A DNA stretch of 64,000 bases from NCBI GenBank assembly GCA_963827935.1, contig CAWHCN010000004.1, positions 1,864,972 to 1,928,971 of the forward strand. The letters run 5' to 3'. The notes below the pieces were generated by a model. That model had not been told where the DNA came from. It ran no database searches and worked only from the letters and a program-made list of their open reading frames with translations. The stretch is from DATFNV01 sp963827935. GTDB lineage: Bacteria > Planctomycetota > Planctomycetia > Gemmatales > Gemmataceae. Positions 63,610-64,000 of the stretch are shown here, piece after piece; position 1 is the stretch's first letter, and each line of letters begins with the position of its first letter. Both the position numbers and the translations under genes were made by a program.

Positions 63610-64000
63610 ATGACGATCCGCACGTTTCAGCCCGGCGACGATGCCGCCCAGGTCGGCATCTACAACGAGGCGGCGGGCGCTCTGCCGAAGTTCAAGCCGG
63701 CCACGCTCGACGAAATCCGGCGGCGCACGCATGCCCCGGAGTTCGATCCCGGCAGCCGCTTCTTCGCCATCGAGGGAGGCCAGCCGGTGGGCTACGCCGG
63801 TTTTCATGCCAATGGGCGTGTCAGCTTTCCCTGGTGCCGCCACGGGCACGAAGGGCAGGCCGGTCCGCTGTTCGAGGCGGTGCTGGCCGAAATGCGGCAT
63901 CGGGGACTGCCGCTGGCGTTCGCGGCCTATCGCGCCGACTGGCCGGCCCAGGGCGCCTTCTTCACAGCCCACGGCTTTCGCCTGGCCCGCCAGATGGTGA
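63610..64000 (+). CDS. GNAT-family N-acetyltransferase, 3' end outside the window
   Basis: The first 130 residues of an acetyltransferase. ATG 63610 opens MTIRTFQPGDDAAQVGIYNE, followed by FFAIEGGQPVGYAGFHANGR, VSFPWCRHGHEGQAGPLFEA and VLAEMRHRGLPLAFAAYRAD, FFTAHGFRLARQMV. The conserved acetyl-CoA loop is seen in GHEGQAGPLFEAVL (in place of RxxGxG/A). It may be the N-terminal half of a two-domain GNAT. Runs off the window in frame. Confidence 0.8.
   Translation, partial: MTIRTFQPGDDAAQVGIYNEAAGALPKFKPATLDEIRRRTHAPEFDPGSRFFAIEGGQPVGYAGFHANGRVSFPWCRHGHEGQAGPLFEAVLAEMRHRGLPLAFAAYRADWPAQGAFFTAHGFRLARQMV

Noticed and set aside
63439..63972. 177-codon minus-strand ORF opposite the last gene
   Set aside because: The plus-strand GNAT frame has recognisable motifs and a good start; this is its shadow.

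Overview
This 64 kb window looks like a chromosomal segment of a planctomycete, most likely Gemmata-like (family Gemmataceae). The support is the high GC content, the tandem DUF1501 and DUF1549/DUF1553 secreted protein genes, PQQ-type and WD40 beta-propeller proteins, ECF sigma factor plus Ser/Thr kinase pairs, several Uma2 proteins, and non-coding palindromes typical of these genomes. There are no rRNA or tRNA genes and no CRISPR array that I can recognise.

Layout. 0-9 kb: end of an SDR dehydrogenase, comEC, a zinc-ribbon protein, then a signalling block (WD40 remnant, anti-sigma-type ATPase, ECF sigma factor, kinase with WD40 repeats). 9-19.5 kb, mostly minus strand: two DUF1501 proteins, a DUF1549/DUF1553 protein and two PQQ-propeller proteins, with an MtfA-like peptidase and a Uma2 protein on the plus strand. 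19.6-26 kb, minus: mobA, a polytopic membrane protein, Uma2, an amidohydrolase and an MFS transporter with a large periplasmic insert. 26-33.4 kb: a repeat-rich accessory island with an 11-bp minisatellite, a TGACTTG repeat cluster, a decayed two-gene module, three toxin-antitoxin pairs and a broken comM. 33.4-49 kb: an acetyltransferase, a disordered basic protein, then genes for a split glutamate-synthase-like system (glxD, glxC, glxB), an ethanolamine-type permease and a type III glutamine synthetase. That set is interrupted by an opposite-strand block (S24-like protein, ECF sigma factor, LRR kinase, retropepsin cassette, DUF4058) and by a toxin/immunity-like pair. 49-56.5 kb: a PIN toxin pair, an intact copy of the two-gene module and two tandem WD40 paralogues. 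56.6-64 kb: IS110 transposase, queG, small and large c-type cytochromes, DUF2252, a Phd-like antitoxin and the start of a GNAT protein.

The strongest functional story is the glxD/glxC/glxB/glnT/permease set. These families elsewhere make N-methylglutamate or gamma-glutamylamide intermediates from amines, so this may be an amine-nitrogen assimilation locus. It is dispersed here by insertions and lacks the dehydrogenase genes within the window.

Data quality matters. More than a dozen genes carry 1-2 base frameshifts but almost no in-frame nonsense changes, and many are repaired by restoring one GC dinucleotide in a CGCGC run. I therefore treat most as probable consensus errors and annotate the whole span as one gene. 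All coordinates and alignments were worked out by eye; family assignments rest on recognised motifs, not on a database search.
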